Origin: Flavobacterium reichenbachii
Lineage (GTDB): Bacteria > Bacteroidota > Bacteroidia > Flavobacteriales > Flavobacteriaceae
Direction: 5' to 3'
Assembly (NCBI RefSeq): GCF_002217435.1
Contig: NZ_MUHF01000019.1
Span: forward strand, 1-64,000
DNA length: 64,000 nt
The notes below the pieces were generated by a model. The model worked only from the letters and a program-made list of their open reading frames with translations, did not search any database and was not told where the DNA came from. Each line of letters opens with the position of its first letter. The first letter of the stretch is position 1. This document shows, one piece after another, positions 51,368 to 60,895 of the stretch. The position numbers and the translations under genes are program-made.

Positions 51368-53182
51368 ATGGGAAAAATTTTAAGAACAGAAAAGTTAACC
51401 ACATTTTCTGAATTATTAATTGTTATTGTAGCAATTGGAGTAATTTTAGGAGGAGTTTATTACCTGTCTCCAGGAATTAAAACAGCAGTTTCAAAACAAC
51501 TCGATGGAATAGATCTTAACCAAACTGACGTTAATAACGTTACAAATGCTCAAAAAATAGCACTTCCGAGCACAGAATTATCTTCTGAAGTTTCTGGAAA
51601 ACCATTAGTAAGAATTGCGGCATATGCTTGGAATGCACAATCTGGAATCATTGTTTCTAATGGAGGACCTAAAACAACAAAAGGTTCTTTGATGGAAAAA
51701 AATGGAGTTAATCTTGAAATTATTCGTCAAGACTGGCTTTCAGAATTACGTAACATGCAAATGAAATTTATAGAAGAGTTTGACAAAGGTGAAGCTTTTC
51801 CTAGTTCAGATAAAAGTGCTTTTGCTGTAATAATTATGGGAGATGGTGCACCATTTTACATTAGTTCTGTTCAGAAAGCTTTAAACGAAAAGTACGGAAA
51901 AGATAAATACCATCTTCAGGTTATGGGAGCAGTTGGTATGAGTTACGGAGAAGATAAATTGATTGGACCTCCAAGCTGGAAATCTGATCCAAAAACTATG
52001 AAAGGATCTGTTATCTCTGCAGTTTTAGGAGATGGAGACTGGGTTACAACAGTAAACTATTGTTTTGCAAATGGTTTAAAAGTAAATCCAGATCCAGCAA
52101 CTTATGATGCAGATGCGGTTAATATTTATCCTTCTGAAAATGATGATTATATTAAATCTGCAGAGGAATTGATAAAATCTCAAACAACAGGATGGACAGT
52201 TACATTAAAAGAAGTTGTTGATGGTAAATTAACAGGTAAATCTGTAAACAGAAAAATCGATGGTTGTGCAACTTGGACACCTGGTGATAAAACAGTTTTT
52301 GATAAGCTTACTGGTTTTGTTGATATTGTATCGACAAAAGAATTTAACAACCAGATGCCAACTACTATTATTGGTGTAAAAGAATGGGCAGAAAAAAATC
52401 CGGACATTGTTTCTAATATTTTAAAATCTGCGCTTACAGCTTCTAATCAAATGAAAAATTATGAAGACTGGAAAGTAAGAGCATCTCAGGCAGTTGCCGA
52501 TACTTATAAATTGGAAACTCCAGAATATTGGTATAAAATGTTTAAAGGACAACAAGGAACTAAAGGCGGTTTAACCTATAATATGGGTGGTTCTAAAGTT
52601 TTCAACTACGCAGACGCAATGCAGTATTATGGTTTGTCTGACGGTGTAAACAGATATAAATCGGTTTACAATCAAGTTTCTGGATATTTGACAGAGTTAA
52701 ATCCTTTTGGATTCAATGAAAATGTTGGAGCGGTTGTTCCTTACGAGCAAGCGGTAAATTTATTTTTCTTAAAAAACATTAATGATATTGAGTCAAGTTC
52801 TGCAGACAAGGCAGATTATTCTAATCAAGCAACAGAAGTTGTAGCATCTGGAGAATGGAAAATTAATTTCAATACAGGAAGTGCAGATATTTCTAATAGT
52901 TCAAGCAAAGAGGTTGAAAAAATCTATAATCTTTTGGTTCAGGCAGAAAACACAAAATTAACTGTTGTGGGTCATACTGATAATATCGGAAATCCTGCTT
53001 CTAATTTGGCTTTATCAAAAAGCAGAGCAGAGGCTGTTGTAAGTTATTTGAAGCAAAAAGGAATTCCTGCAAACCGTTTCCAATTGGTTGACGGAAAAGG
53101 TCAAAATGATCCAATCGGTGACAATAATACAGCTTCTGGAAAAGCACTTAACAGACGTGTAGTGATTACTTTCTTGAAATAA
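51368..53182 (+). CDS. Solute-binding-like domain fused to OmpA peptidoglycan-binding domain
   Basis: 604-aa envelope protein. An N-terminal uncleaved TM (about 13-30, LLIVIVAIGVILGGVYYL) tethers it to the inner membrane; there is no lipobox. The body (about 80-430) resembles a type II periplasmic binding protein of the NitT/TauT/PstS kind (IIMGDGAPFYISS, VIGVKEWAEKNPDIVSNIL). The C-terminal ~115 residues form an OmpA domain: INFNTGSADIS, VVGHTDNIGNPASNLALS, RAEAVVSYLKQKGI and RRVVITF, with the Asp/Arg residues that bind meso-diaminopimelate. The permease gene follows after a hairpin. This fusion, tethered at both ends, is unlike standard importer SBPs. Confidence 0.85.
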   Translation: MGKILRTEKLTTFSELLIVIVAIGVILGGVYYLSPGIKTAVSKQLDGIDLNQTDVNNVTNAQKIALPSTELSSEVSGKPLVRIAAYAWNAQSGIIVSNGGPKTTKGSLMEKNGVNLEIIRQDWLSELRNMQMKFIEEFDKGEAFPSSDKSAFAVIIMGDGAPFYISSVQKALNEKYGKDKYHLQVMGAVGMSYGEDKLIGPPSWKSDPKTMKGSVISAVLGDGDWVTTVNYCFANGLKVNPDPATYDADAVNIYPSENDDYIKSAEELIKSQTTGWTVTLKEVVDGKLTGKSVNRKIDGCATWTPGDKTVFDKLTGFVDIVSTKEFNNQMPTTIIGVKEWAEKNPDIVSNILKSALTASNQMKNYEDWKVRASQAVADTYKLETPEYWYKMFKGQQGTKGGLTYNMGGSKVFNYADAMQYYGLSDGVNRYKSVYNQVSGYLTELNPFGFNENVGAVVPYEQAVNLFFLKNINDIESSSADKADYSNQATEVVASGEWKINFNTGSADISNSSSKEVEKIYNLLVQAENTKLTVVGHTDNIGNPASNLALSKSRAEAVVSYLKQKGIPANRFQLVDGKGQNDPIGDNNTASGKALNRRVVITFLK

Positions 53183-53197
53183 TAATTTAAAAATAAG

Positions 53198-53224
53198 AAG
53201 GCTGTCTTTAGGGACAGCCTTTAT
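53198..53224 (+). promoter_or_regulatory. Intra-operon hairpin before the permease gene
   Basis: AAGGCTGTC and GACAGCCTT with loop TTTAGG, followed by TATTAT. It is likely a partial terminator lowering permease/ATPase expression relative to the upstream envelope proteins. Confidence 0.6.
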
Positions 53225-53231
53225 TATAACT

Positions 53232-54002
53232 ATGATAAAATTTTTAACGCCCTTTGAAAAAATATCAAAAACCAACAGAACCTTAATTTTAACGGGCTGG
53301 TTGGTTCTTTTGATTGCTATTTGGTTTATTGCAACTTCAGGCGAAAAACATTTATTTCCTTCTCCAAGTCAGGTTTTAACTGGTTTTCAGGAATTATATA
53401 AAGAAGGATTGGTAGTACATATTTTTAATTCCTTAAAATTATGTTTTATCTCGATTTTTTTAGCCACAATTATTTCGCTGGTGCTGGCTTACTCGTGGCC
53501 AATTCCGTTATTAAAGTCAGTCTCAGAATTTGTAACCAAATTTAGATTTCTGCCTTTTACCGGACTTTCATTTTACATCACTATGGTTGTTCATGAAGCC
53601 AGAATGATGCAGGTTTGGATTTTAGTAATTTTCCTGACTACATTTCTGACTACATCATTAATTGCTGTAATCAAAGATATTCCGCAGGAAGAATTTGATC
53701 ACGCCAAAATGCTGAAATGTACACGACTAGAAGTACTTTGGCAGGTAATTATTTTAGGAAGAATAGATTATGTAATTGATGTAATCAGACAAAATCTTGC
53801 CATAACATGGATGATGCTTGTTACTGTAGAATCTATAGTTGTAGCAACAGGAGGTTTAGGATTTTTAATAAAAAACTCTGATAAATTTATGAATACCGGA
53901 CGTATAATTGCGTTGCAGATTATCATATTATTAATAGGTCTTGGCTTAGACGCAGGAATAAACTATTTAAGAAAGTCCATTTTCAGATATTCAAAGATAT
54001 AA
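53232..54002 (+). CDS. NitT/TauT-type ABC transporter permease
   Basis: 256-aa inner-membrane permease (BPD_transp_1, TauC/SsuC type) with about six TMs. The cytoplasmic EAA-like loop (FDHAKMLKCTRLEVLWQVII) is present but departs from the usual EAA-G consensus (AKMLKCTRLE in place of AxxxGAs). The N-terminal region (WLVLLIAIWFIATSGEK, PSPSQVLTGFQELYKEG) fits SsuC. It is followed 2 nt later by the ATPase gene. Confidence 0.88.
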   Translation: MIKFLTPFEKISKTNRTLILTGWLVLLIAIWFIATSGEKHLFPSPSQVLTGFQELYKEGLVVHIFNSLKLCFISIFLATIISLVLAYSWPIPLLKSVSEFVTKFRFLPFTGLSFYITMVVHEARMMQVWILVIFLTTFLTTSLIAVIKDIPQEEFDHAKMLKCTRLEVLWQVIILGRIDYVIDVIRQNLAITWMMLVTVESIVVATGGLGFLIKNSDKFMNTGRIIALQIIILLIGLGLDAGINYLRKSIFRYSKI

Positions 54003-54004
54003 TC

Positions 54005-54835
54005 ATGACATACGAATTTAAAGAAACGCTTTTATATGTAGAAAATCTCAGCGTTGCCTATGATGATACTATAATTATCAAAGATATAAACGTAATAGAG
54101 AAAGATGTTGTTCGTCCAAATGTAGATTGCACAGGTCAGGTTATTGCTTTTTTAGGAAGATCGGGCAGAGGAAAATCGACATTTTTTAAAGCATTGACCG
54201 GGTTGATTCCTTCAAACACTGGTAAAGTATTAATTAGAGATTTTGAAAATAGCGAACCCAATGCAGCCAAACCCGTTAAGGAAGGCGATATTGGTTTAGT
54301 AGATCAGAAGTATACTTTATTCAGACATAAAACCGTTACCGAAGCTTTAAAATTTTCACTAAGAAAAACAAAGCTTTCAGAATCAGAAAAAAACGAAAAA
54401 ATAAAACAATATTTAAAAGAATGGGGATTAGATAATTGTGCAGACAAATATCCTAACGAACTTTCTGGAGGACAAAGACAAAGAACCGCCATTATTGAGC
54501 AGTTGTTTTCGTCCGATCAATTTATTGTTTTAGATGAACCTTTTTCCGGACTGGATGTCGGCAATATTCAGGAAGTAAAAAAAGCTTTTGATTTGCTCGG
54601 AAAATCTTCTGAAGTAAACACGGTAATTTTTTCTACGCATGATATTGAATTAGCTTTAGAGTTGGCTCAGACAATTTACGTTATCGGGTATCCAACTATC
54701 GACGGAAAATTACAGAGTTACGGAACCATTGTTGCTAAATATGATTTGCGAGAAATGGGATTAGCATGGAAAGATTATTGTGGAGATCATTTAACATTAT
54801 CAAAAGAAATCATACATCAAATGATGATTTCTTAA
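54005..54835 (+). CDS. NitT/TauT-type ABC transporter ATPase
   Basis: 276-aa nucleotide-binding domain. Walker A is GRSGRGKST (about residues 48-56), LSGGQRQR is the signature, FIVLDEPFSGL is Walker B and STHDIEL is the H-loop. An extra loop, about 20 residues longer than SsuB, precedes Walker A (VEKDVVRPNVDCTGQ region). The C-terminal ~50 residues (after about 225) extend beyond the minimal NBD. It forms an apparent complex with the 53232 permease. Confidence 0.93.
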   Translation: MTYEFKETLLYVENLSVAYDDTIIIKDINVIEKDVVRPNVDCTGQVIAFLGRSGRGKSTFFKALTGLIPSNTGKVLIRDFENSEPNAAKPVKEGDIGLVDQKYTLFRHKTVTEALKFSLRKTKLSESEKNEKIKQYLKEWGLDNCADKYPNELSGGQRQRTAIIEQLFSSDQFIVLDEPFSGLDVGNIQEVKKAFDLLGKSSEVNTVIFSTHDIELALELAQTIYVIGYPTIDGKLQSYGTIVAKYDLREMGLAWKDYCGDHLTLSKEIIHQMMIS

Positions 54836-54844
54836 GCATTTTAT

Positions 54845-56362
54845 ATGGCAAAAAAAAATCCAATATCGATTATTGAAGAATCGTTTTTGTCTCTAAAAAA
54901 ATATTTAGACACAAACACAAATCAAAATGAAGCCGTTTTTACGGCTTCATTTATTAATGATTTGCACAAAGAAACTGCTGCAATACTTGAAACTTGCAAG
55001 GAGTTAAATCAAGACGCTGCGTTTATTCAAAAAATAAACGGACGGGTTTCTAATTCTTCTGGTTTATTATTTAAAACAGAACATTTTTTCCTTTCGGATA
55101 TAATAGAACTTTTTGATCAAGTACTAGAAACAAAAAACGAAAAAGCGCAATTTGTTCTAGCGTATTATTACGATGCTTTGAGAAATAAACATTTTGCAGA
55201 TTCAAATTCTGCGGGTGAATTAAATCAGCTGGTTTTTACAAATGAATTTAAAAATCATTTATCAAAAATTAGAAAAGAGAACAAAATAGAAGTAAAAAGC
55301 GACCAGCCGGACAAGTATTTATTAACAGCAGTTTTATCAGAAAACAACAATAAAAAACTTGAAGAGGTTCTAATTAAATATCAAAATTTTATTGCTTTTG
55401 CTTTTGATAAGAAATTTGAAAATCCAGATGCACTTAATAATTTCTTAGGCTTAAATAAAATTAAAAAAGAGGACAAAAAAACATCAGATCTTCCAGAAGA
55501 AGATACACTGGAAAAAGTGCTCGAAGAACTCCATTTATTAGTTGGTTTAAAAGAAGTAAAACAAGATGTTGCCGAGCTGATTAATTTATTAGAAATCCAA
55601 AAAAAGAGATCAAAACAAGGATTAAAAAATGTTGAGATTACCTTACATACCGTCTTTTTAGGACCTCCGGGAACTGGGAAAACCTCTGTTGCAAGATTAT
55701 TGGGCCGAATTTTTAAACATTTAGGATTTTTATCGAAAGGCCAGATGTTTGAGACTGACAGAGAAGGTTTGGTTGCAGGATATGTCGGGCAGACAGCAGC
55801 AAAAGTAAACAGTGCGGTAGAAGCAAGTCTTGGCGGAGTGTTATTCGTTGACGAAGCGTACGCTCTGACGCAAAATCTAACAGGAAATGATTACGGTACA
55901 GAAGCCGTAAATACACTGATCAAAAGAATGGAAGATCATCGTGATGATCTGGCAGTTGTAGTTGCGGGATATACAGAACCGATGCAGATTTTTATTGAAT
56001 CAAATCCTGGTTTGAGATCCCGATTTAATAGATTTTTTCACTTTAAACATTTTACTCCCGAAGAACTATTACAAATTTTTCAATCGTTTTGTAAAAAATC
56101 TGATTTTATTGTTTCTGAAGAAGCAAAAGAAAAACTCACAGATACTTTCGAATTATTATGTTCTGATAAAGATGAAAGTTTTGGAAATGCCAGAGTAGTG
56201 AGAAATTTGTTTGAGAAATGTGTTCAAAATCAGGCAAACAGAATTGTAAAATTAAAAAAACTGAATCAAAAAATTCTAAAAACATTTTCAGAAGAGGATA
56301 TTCCGGAACCTAAAGAAACTCAGAAAAATGTAAAATTTACTGCAGCAGACCAAACTTCATAA
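54845..56362 (+). CDS. AAA+ ATPase of the CbbX/SpoVK/EccA type
   Basis: 505-aa protein. The N-terminal ~210 residues are helical and unassigned. The AAA+ domain (about 225-480) has LVGLKEVKQDVAELI, Walker A GPPGTGKTS, FETDREGLVAGYVGQTAAKV, Walker B GGVLFVDEAYAL, sensor 1 region DDLAVVVAGYTEPM and ESNPGLRSRFNRFFHF, all typical of the CbbX/SpoVK family. Such ATPases remodel protein complexes. It lies 9 nt after the ABC ATPase gene, so it is in the operon. Its substrate is unknown; the 604-aa fusion and the coiled-coil proteins are candidates. Confidence 0.88.
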   Translation: MAKKNPISIIEESFLSLKKYLDTNTNQNEAVFTASFINDLHKETAAILETCKELNQDAAFIQKINGRVSNSSGLLFKTEHFFLSDIIELFDQVLETKNEKAQFVLAYYYDALRNKHFADSNSAGELNQLVFTNEFKNHLSKIRKENKIEVKSDQPDKYLLTAVLSENNNKKLEEVLIKYQNFIAFAFDKKFENPDALNNFLGLNKIKKEDKKTSDLPEEDTLEKVLEELHLLVGLKEVKQDVAELINLLEIQKKRSKQGLKNVEITLHTVFLGPPGTGKTSVARLLGRIFKHLGFLSKGQMFETDREGLVAGYVGQTAAKVNSAVEASLGGVLFVDEAYALTQNLTGNDYGTEAVNTLIKRMEDHRDDLAVVVAGYTEPMQIFIESNPGLRSRFNRFFHFKHFTPEELLQIFQSFCKKSDFIVSEEAKEKLTDTFELLCSDKDESFGNARVVRNLFEKCVQNQANRIVKLKKLNQKILKTFSEEDIPEPKETQKNVKFTAADQTS

Positions 56363-56418
56363 ATCGTAACAATCCTTTAATACCTTGTAGAATTAGGCAA
56401 TTATCTCAAAGAAATGGT

Positions 56419-56426
56419 TATTTTTG
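56419..56426 (+). promoter_or_regulatory. -7 box before the flippase gene
   Basis: TATTTTTG lies 25 nt before the TTG start, suggesting a separate transcript from the upstream AAA+ gene. Confidence 0.45.
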
Positions 56427-56451
56427 CTTTATAAACTTTATAAAAATTATT

Positions 56452-57915
56452 TTGGGATTATATAAAAATCTGTTCAGACAAACTGCTATTTACGGACTTG
56501 CAACGGTTTTACCGAGAATGCTGAGTTTTTTTTTAGTTAGATTGTATACTGGTATTCTGCCAACTGCAGAATACGGTGAAGTTTCTATCGTTTTGTCTTG
56601 GATGGTTTTCTTTAACGTAGTACTTTCTTACGGAATGGAAACCGCATTTTTTAGGTTTTACAGCGCAGAAGAAGACAAGAAAAATGTTATCGCAACTTCT
56701 ACAATATCTATTTTTTGGTCTTCTATAATTTTTCTTTTTATAGCTTTAATTTTTAGAAATACCTTAGCCAGCCTGGCCGAAGTAGATGTGCAGTATGTCA
56801 CGTATACGGTATGGATATTGGTTCTGGACGCCTTGGTTTTAGTACCTTTTTCTAAATTAAGAGCCAACCAGAGACCAATTATGTATGCGGCAATTAAAAT
56901 AGGAAACGTAATAATCAACCTATTGCTGAATATATTTTTCTTAATGTATTTACCAAAACTTGCAGCTTCACATCCTAATTCGGTTTGGGAAAATCTATAT
57001 GTTGAAAATTTCCAGATTGCTTATATTTTCATAGCAAATTTATTAGCAAGTTTAGCGACATTTATTGTGCTTTCGCCAAATTATCTTGGACTGGGACGAA
57101 AATTTGATCCTGTTCTTTGGAGGAAAATGATGAAGTACGGACTGCCAATTTTGGTTGCCGGACTTGCATTTGCGGTTAATGAACATTTTGACAAAATTCT
57201 TTTAGGATACTTACTTCCCGAAAATATTGCAAAATCTGAGGTAGGAGCCTATTCGGCCTGTTACAAATTAGGATTGTTTATGGTGCTGTTTGCAACAGCT
57301 TTTAGACTAGGAATAGAACCGTTCTTTTTTAGTCATGCTAAAAACGAAAACGCACCGCAGACGTATGCAGTTATTACTAAATATTTTGTAATTCTTGGAT
57401 CGCTGATTCTTTTAGGAGTTATTGTTTTTGCAGATATTTTAAAACTTCTTCTTCTGGACAATAAATCGTATTGGGAAGCAATGAAAGTGGTGCCGCTGAT
57501 TATCCTGGCCAATTTCTTTCTAGGAATTTACAACAACTTATCGGTTTGGTATAAACTGACGGATAAAACAAAAATCGGAGCGTACATTTCTATTGTTGGT
57601 GCGATAATTACTTTGGTTTTAAATTATTTTTTAATACCAAGATACAGTTACTACGGTTCTGCGATTGCAACAATATCCGCTTACGGAAGCATGATGTTGA
57701 TCTCCTATATTTTAGGAAATAAATATTACCCAATACCTTACGATATGAAAAGAATTGGTGCCTATTTAGGCGTTTCAATTTTATTTTCTATAATCTCATT
57801 TTACGGATTTAGAGAAAAATATTATATCGGAATTCCACTGCTTATCGCATTTATGTATTTGGTATATCACTACGAACAAGACACAATAAAAGGAATACTG
57901 AAAAGAAAGCAATAG
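56452..57915 (+). CDS. Oligosaccharide flippase / lipopolysaccharide exporter
   Basis: 487-aa MOP-family protein with about 14 TMs, second flippase of the window. The N-terminus GLYKNLFRQTAIYGLATVLP and LSFFLVRLYTGILPTAEYGE are typical of Wzx-like proteins in Bacteroidetes. A TTG start at 56452 is used. It precedes dut and a sugar nucleotidyltransferase, so it may be linked to envelope glycan export rather than the 18-26 kb cluster. Confidence 0.88.
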   Translation: MGLYKNLFRQTAIYGLATVLPRMLSFFLVRLYTGILPTAEYGEVSIVLSWMVFFNVVLSYGMETAFFRFYSAEEDKKNVIATSTISIFWSSIIFLFIALIFRNTLASLAEVDVQYVTYTVWILVLDALVLVPFSKLRANQRPIMYAAIKIGNVIINLLLNIFFLMYLPKLAASHPNSVWENLYVENFQIAYIFIANLLASLATFIVLSPNYLGLGRKFDPVLWRKMMKYGLPILVAGLAFAVNEHFDKILLGYLLPENIAKSEVGAYSACYKLGLFMVLFATAFRLGIEPFFFSHAKNENAPQTYAVITKYFVILGSLILLGVIVFADILKLLLLDNKSYWEAMKVVPLIILANFFLGIYNNLSVWYKLTDKTKIGAYISIVGAIITLVLNYFLIPRYSYYGSAIATISAYGSMMLISYILGNKYYPIPYDMKRIGAYLGVSILFSIISFYGFREKYYIGIPLLIAFMYLVYHYEQDTIKGILKRKQ

Positions 57916-57943
57916 TACTTTTTGATCAATTTTAAATGTAAAA

Positions 57944-58378
57944 ATGAAAATACAAATTATAAATAAATCACAGCACGATTTACCAAATTACGAAACAATT
58001 GCTTCTGCAGGAATGGACTTACGTGCAAATTTGACAGAATCAATAACCCTAAAACCATTAGAAAGAACCATTGTAAAAACGGGACTTTTTATAGAATTAC
58101 CAATTGGTTACGAAGCACAGGTAAGACCTAGAAGTGGTCTTGCAGCAAAAAAAGGAGTGACAGTTCTTAATTCTCCAGGAACAGTAGATGCAGATTATAG
58201 AGGAGAAATAGGGGTAATTTTAGTAAATTTATCTAATGAGGATTTTGTAATCGAAAACGGAGAAAGAATTGCACAATTGATTATTGCCAAACACGAAAGA
58301 GCAGAATGGATTCAGGTAGAAGAACTTTCTGAAACTTCTAGAGGAGAAGGCGGCTTTGGAAGTACTGGAGTGAAATAA
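57944..58378 (+). CDS. dut: dUTP pyrophosphatase
   Basis: 144-aa trimeric dUTPase that hydrolyses dUTP to dUMP and PPi. All five motifs are visible: SAGMDLRA, RPRSGLAAKKG, GTVDADYRGEIGV, RIAQLIIA and the C-terminal RGEGGFGSTG. Length is normal. It is 28 nt after the flippase gene. Confidence 0.97.
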   Translation: MKIQIINKSQHDLPNYETIASAGMDLRANLTESITLKPLERTIVKTGLFIELPIGYEAQVRPRSGLAAKKGVTVLNSPGTVDADYRGEIGVILVNLSNEDFVIENGERIAQLIIAKHERAEWIQVEELSETSRGEGGFGSTGVK

Positions 58379-58466
58379 TTTGCGTTAATACTTTCAGTAG
58401 TCGACTTAAAATAAAATGACCAAACCCAATGAAGGTTTTTTAAATCTTCGATAAAAATTAAAAATA

Positions 58467-59483
58467 ATGAAAATAATTGTTCCAATGGCGGGTCGCGGAT
58501 CGAGACTTAGACCACATACTTTAACTGTTCCCAAACCATTAATTCCAGTTGCTGGAAAATCAATCGTTCATCGTTTAGTAGAAGATATTGCAAAAATATT
58601 AAAAGAACCAATTGAAGAAGTTGCTTTTATTTTGGGAGATCCTGCATTTTTTGGTGATGATCTTGTAGCAAGTTTAGAAGAACTGGCAAAAGGTTTAGGA
58701 GCAAAAGCATCTATTTACCGTCAGGATTTACCATTAGGAACAGGTCATGCTATTATGTGTGCCAAAGATTCTTTGTCAGGACCGGCAGTAATTGCTTATG
58801 CAGATACTTTGATTAGAGCAGATTTTGAATTAGATCCAGAAGCAGATGCTGTAATTTGGGTAAAACAAGTAGAACAACCTGAAGCTTTTGGTGTTGTAAA
58901 ATTGAATCAAAATAATGAAATCATAGAATTGGTAGAAAAACCAAAAGAGTTTGTAAGTGATTTGGCAGTTATTGGAATTTACTATTTTAAAGAAGTTGGA
59001 GTTTTAAGAAATGAACTTCAAACAGTCTTGGATAATAATATTCAGAACGGTGGAGAATATCAGATTAATGACGGAATTAAAGCCATGATGGCCAACGGAA
59101 AAGTTTTTAAAACCGGAAGCGTTGACGAATGGATGGATTGCGGCAATAAAGATGTTACCGTTGAAACCAATACCAGAATGTTGGGATTTTTGCACAATGA
59201 CGGCGAACATTTAGTAGATTATGATGTGAAGCTGGAAAATTCAACAATTATTCCTCCTTGTTATATTGGAGAAAATGTAGTGTTGAAAAATGCAACTGTT
59301 GGACCAAATGTTTCTTTAGGAAAAGGAACTCATGTTTCAGACAGTACAATTAAAAATAGTTTAGTACAGACGTATTCTCAGATAAAAAATGCTAACTTAG
59401 ATAATGCAATGATTGGAAACCACGTTAGTTATGACGGAAAGTTTACAAGCGTGAGTATTGGCGATTATTCTGTTTTAGAATAA
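58467..59483 (+). CDS. Sugar-phosphate nucleotidyltransferase
   Basis: 338-aa nucleotidyltransferase. The N-terminal PMAGRGSRLRPHTLTVPKPL has the GxGxRxxPxTxxxPK signature, AYADTLIRADFE is the metal-binding part, and VVKLNQNNEIIELVEKPKE follows. The C-terminal ~90 residues form a left-handed beta-helix (NSTIIPPCYIGENVVLKNATV region), as in RmlA-like long forms or GlmU-like enzymes. The product (dTDP-, UDP- or GDP-sugar) cannot be read from the sequence. It sits between dut and the TPR gene. Confidence 0.88.
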   Translation: MKIIVPMAGRGSRLRPHTLTVPKPLIPVAGKSIVHRLVEDIAKILKEPIEEVAFILGDPAFFGDDLVASLEELAKGLGAKASIYRQDLPLGTGHAIMCAKDSLSGPAVIAYADTLIRADFELDPEADAVIWVKQVEQPEAFGVVKLNQNNEIIELVEKPKEFVSDLAVIGIYYFKEVGVLRNELQTVLDNNIQNGGEYQINDGIKAMMANGKVFKTGSVDEWMDCGNKDVTVETNTRMLGFLHNDGEHLVDYDVKLENSTIIPPCYIGENVVLKNATVGPNVSLGKGTHVSDSTIKNSLVQTYSQIKNANLDNAMIGNHVSYDGKFTSVSIGDYSVLE

Positions 59484-59530
59484 GAAATAATTAAAAAGCT
59501 TCTTTTTTGTTTAAAGATGAAATTTTAAAA

Positions 59531-60883
59531 ATGATAAAAAAAAGAGTTCTGATAATTTTGTTTTTCGTTTTGCTAGGCAATACTGCTTCGGTAATGGCTC
59601 AAACCGAACCGGAAGATATTGCTTTGGCTGCCGATGAATATCAAGACTCATTTTACGAATCATTAAAACAAAAAGGAATCGAAAATTACGATAAAGCGAT
59701 CGTGTCCTTAGAGAAATGTATTAAACTGAAACCTAATGATGCGGTAGCTTATTTCGAGCTTGGAAAAAATTATTTAGCTTTAAAAGAATATAGAAATGCA
59801 CAGGATGCATTTGAAAAAGCAACACAATTAGATCCTAAAAATAAATGGTATTGGCTGGGAATTTACGATGTAAGTTTTGAAACCAAAAACTTTCCTCTGG
59901 CAATAGAAACAATTCAGAAAATTATTGTTTTTGACGAAGAGTATAAAGACGACTTGATTTCGATATATATGATCACCAACCAATTCGATAAAGCACTTGT
60001 GGCTATTAACGAAATGGATGAAAAGTTTGGGAAATCGTCTGAACGTGAAGTTTATAAAAACCAGATTTTATCTCAGGGAAAATATCAAAGTGTAGGAATT
60101 GATAATTTGATTGATCAAATTAAAAAGAATCCGAAAGAAGAATCGAATTATGTAAATCTGATTTTTTTATATTCAAAATCAGATCAGACAGATAAAGCCT
60201 TAGAAGTTGCAAAACAATTGGCAAAAGAAATTCCGGCTTCAGAGTGGGCGCAGGTAAGTTTGTTCAAAGTTTATTTGGATGCAAACCAAGCAGATAAAGC
60301 CATTAAGTCGATGAATGTGATTTTATCCAGTTCAAAAATTGATTCAAAAATCAAACATCGCACCTTAAATGAATTCTTGATTTATGTGAATAAAAATCCG
60401 CAGTACGCTCCGGATTTAGAAAAAGCAATTACCTACTTTGATACTGATAAAGAAGTGGACGTTGCAAAAGAAATTGGCAAATTTTATCACAGCAAAAATC
60501 AATTTGAAAATGCCATTAAATATTACGAAAAAGATTTAAAAGCAAATTCTGACACAGACCGCGAAACCAATTTACTTTTGCTTGAAGCATATACACAGGC
60601 AAAACAATTTGAGCCGTTAACAAAAAGAGCGATGTATATGATAGAAGTTTATCCGAGCCAGCCACAGTTTTATTACTATGCCGGTCTTGGAAATAATCAG
60701 TTAAAGCAATTTAAAAATGCAAAAACTGTTCTGGAAATGGGACTTGATTATGTGGTCGATGATAAAAAACTTGAGGCAAATTTTAACATTCAATTAGGAG
60801 AAGCTTATGATGGTTTGGGAGACGCAAAGAAAAAAGAGGAATACTTTTTGAAGGCAAATGAGATAATAAAGAAAAAAAAGTAA
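59531..60883 (+). CDS. TPR-repeat secreted protein
   Basis: About 450-aa protein with an N-terminal signal peptide (IKKRVLIILFFVLLGNTASVMAQ, cleaved after AQ) and TPRs across about 45-440, including AIVSLEKCIKLKPNDAVAYF and ALKEYRNAQDAFEKATQLDP. It is periplasmic or outer-membrane associated. The ATG at 59531 is chosen; an upstream TTG at 59507 would add a non-signal leader. It leads a 3-gene row with the DUF4292 lipoprotein and the EnvC-like factor. Confidence 0.88.
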   Translation: MIKKRVLIILFFVLLGNTASVMAQTEPEDIALAADEYQDSFYESLKQKGIENYDKAIVSLEKCIKLKPNDAVAYFELGKNYLALKEYRNAQDAFEKATQLDPKNKWYWLGIYDVSFETKNFPLAIETIQKIIVFDEEYKDDLISIYMITNQFDKALVAINEMDEKFGKSSEREVYKNQILSQGKYQSVGIDNLIDQIKKNPKEESNYVNLIFLYSKSDQTDKALEVAKQLAKEIPASEWAQVSLFKVYLDANQADKAIKSMNVILSSSKIDSKIKHRTLNEFLIYVNKNPQYAPDLEKAITYFDTDKEVDVAKEIGKFYHSKNQFENAIKYYEKDLKANSDTDRETNLLLLEAYTQAKQFEPLTKRAMYMIEVYPSQPQFYYYAGLGNNQLKQFKNAKTVLEMGLDYVVDDKKLEANFNIQLGEAYDGLGDAKKKEEYFLKANEIIKKKK

Positions 60884-60895
60884 AGACTAAAAAGA

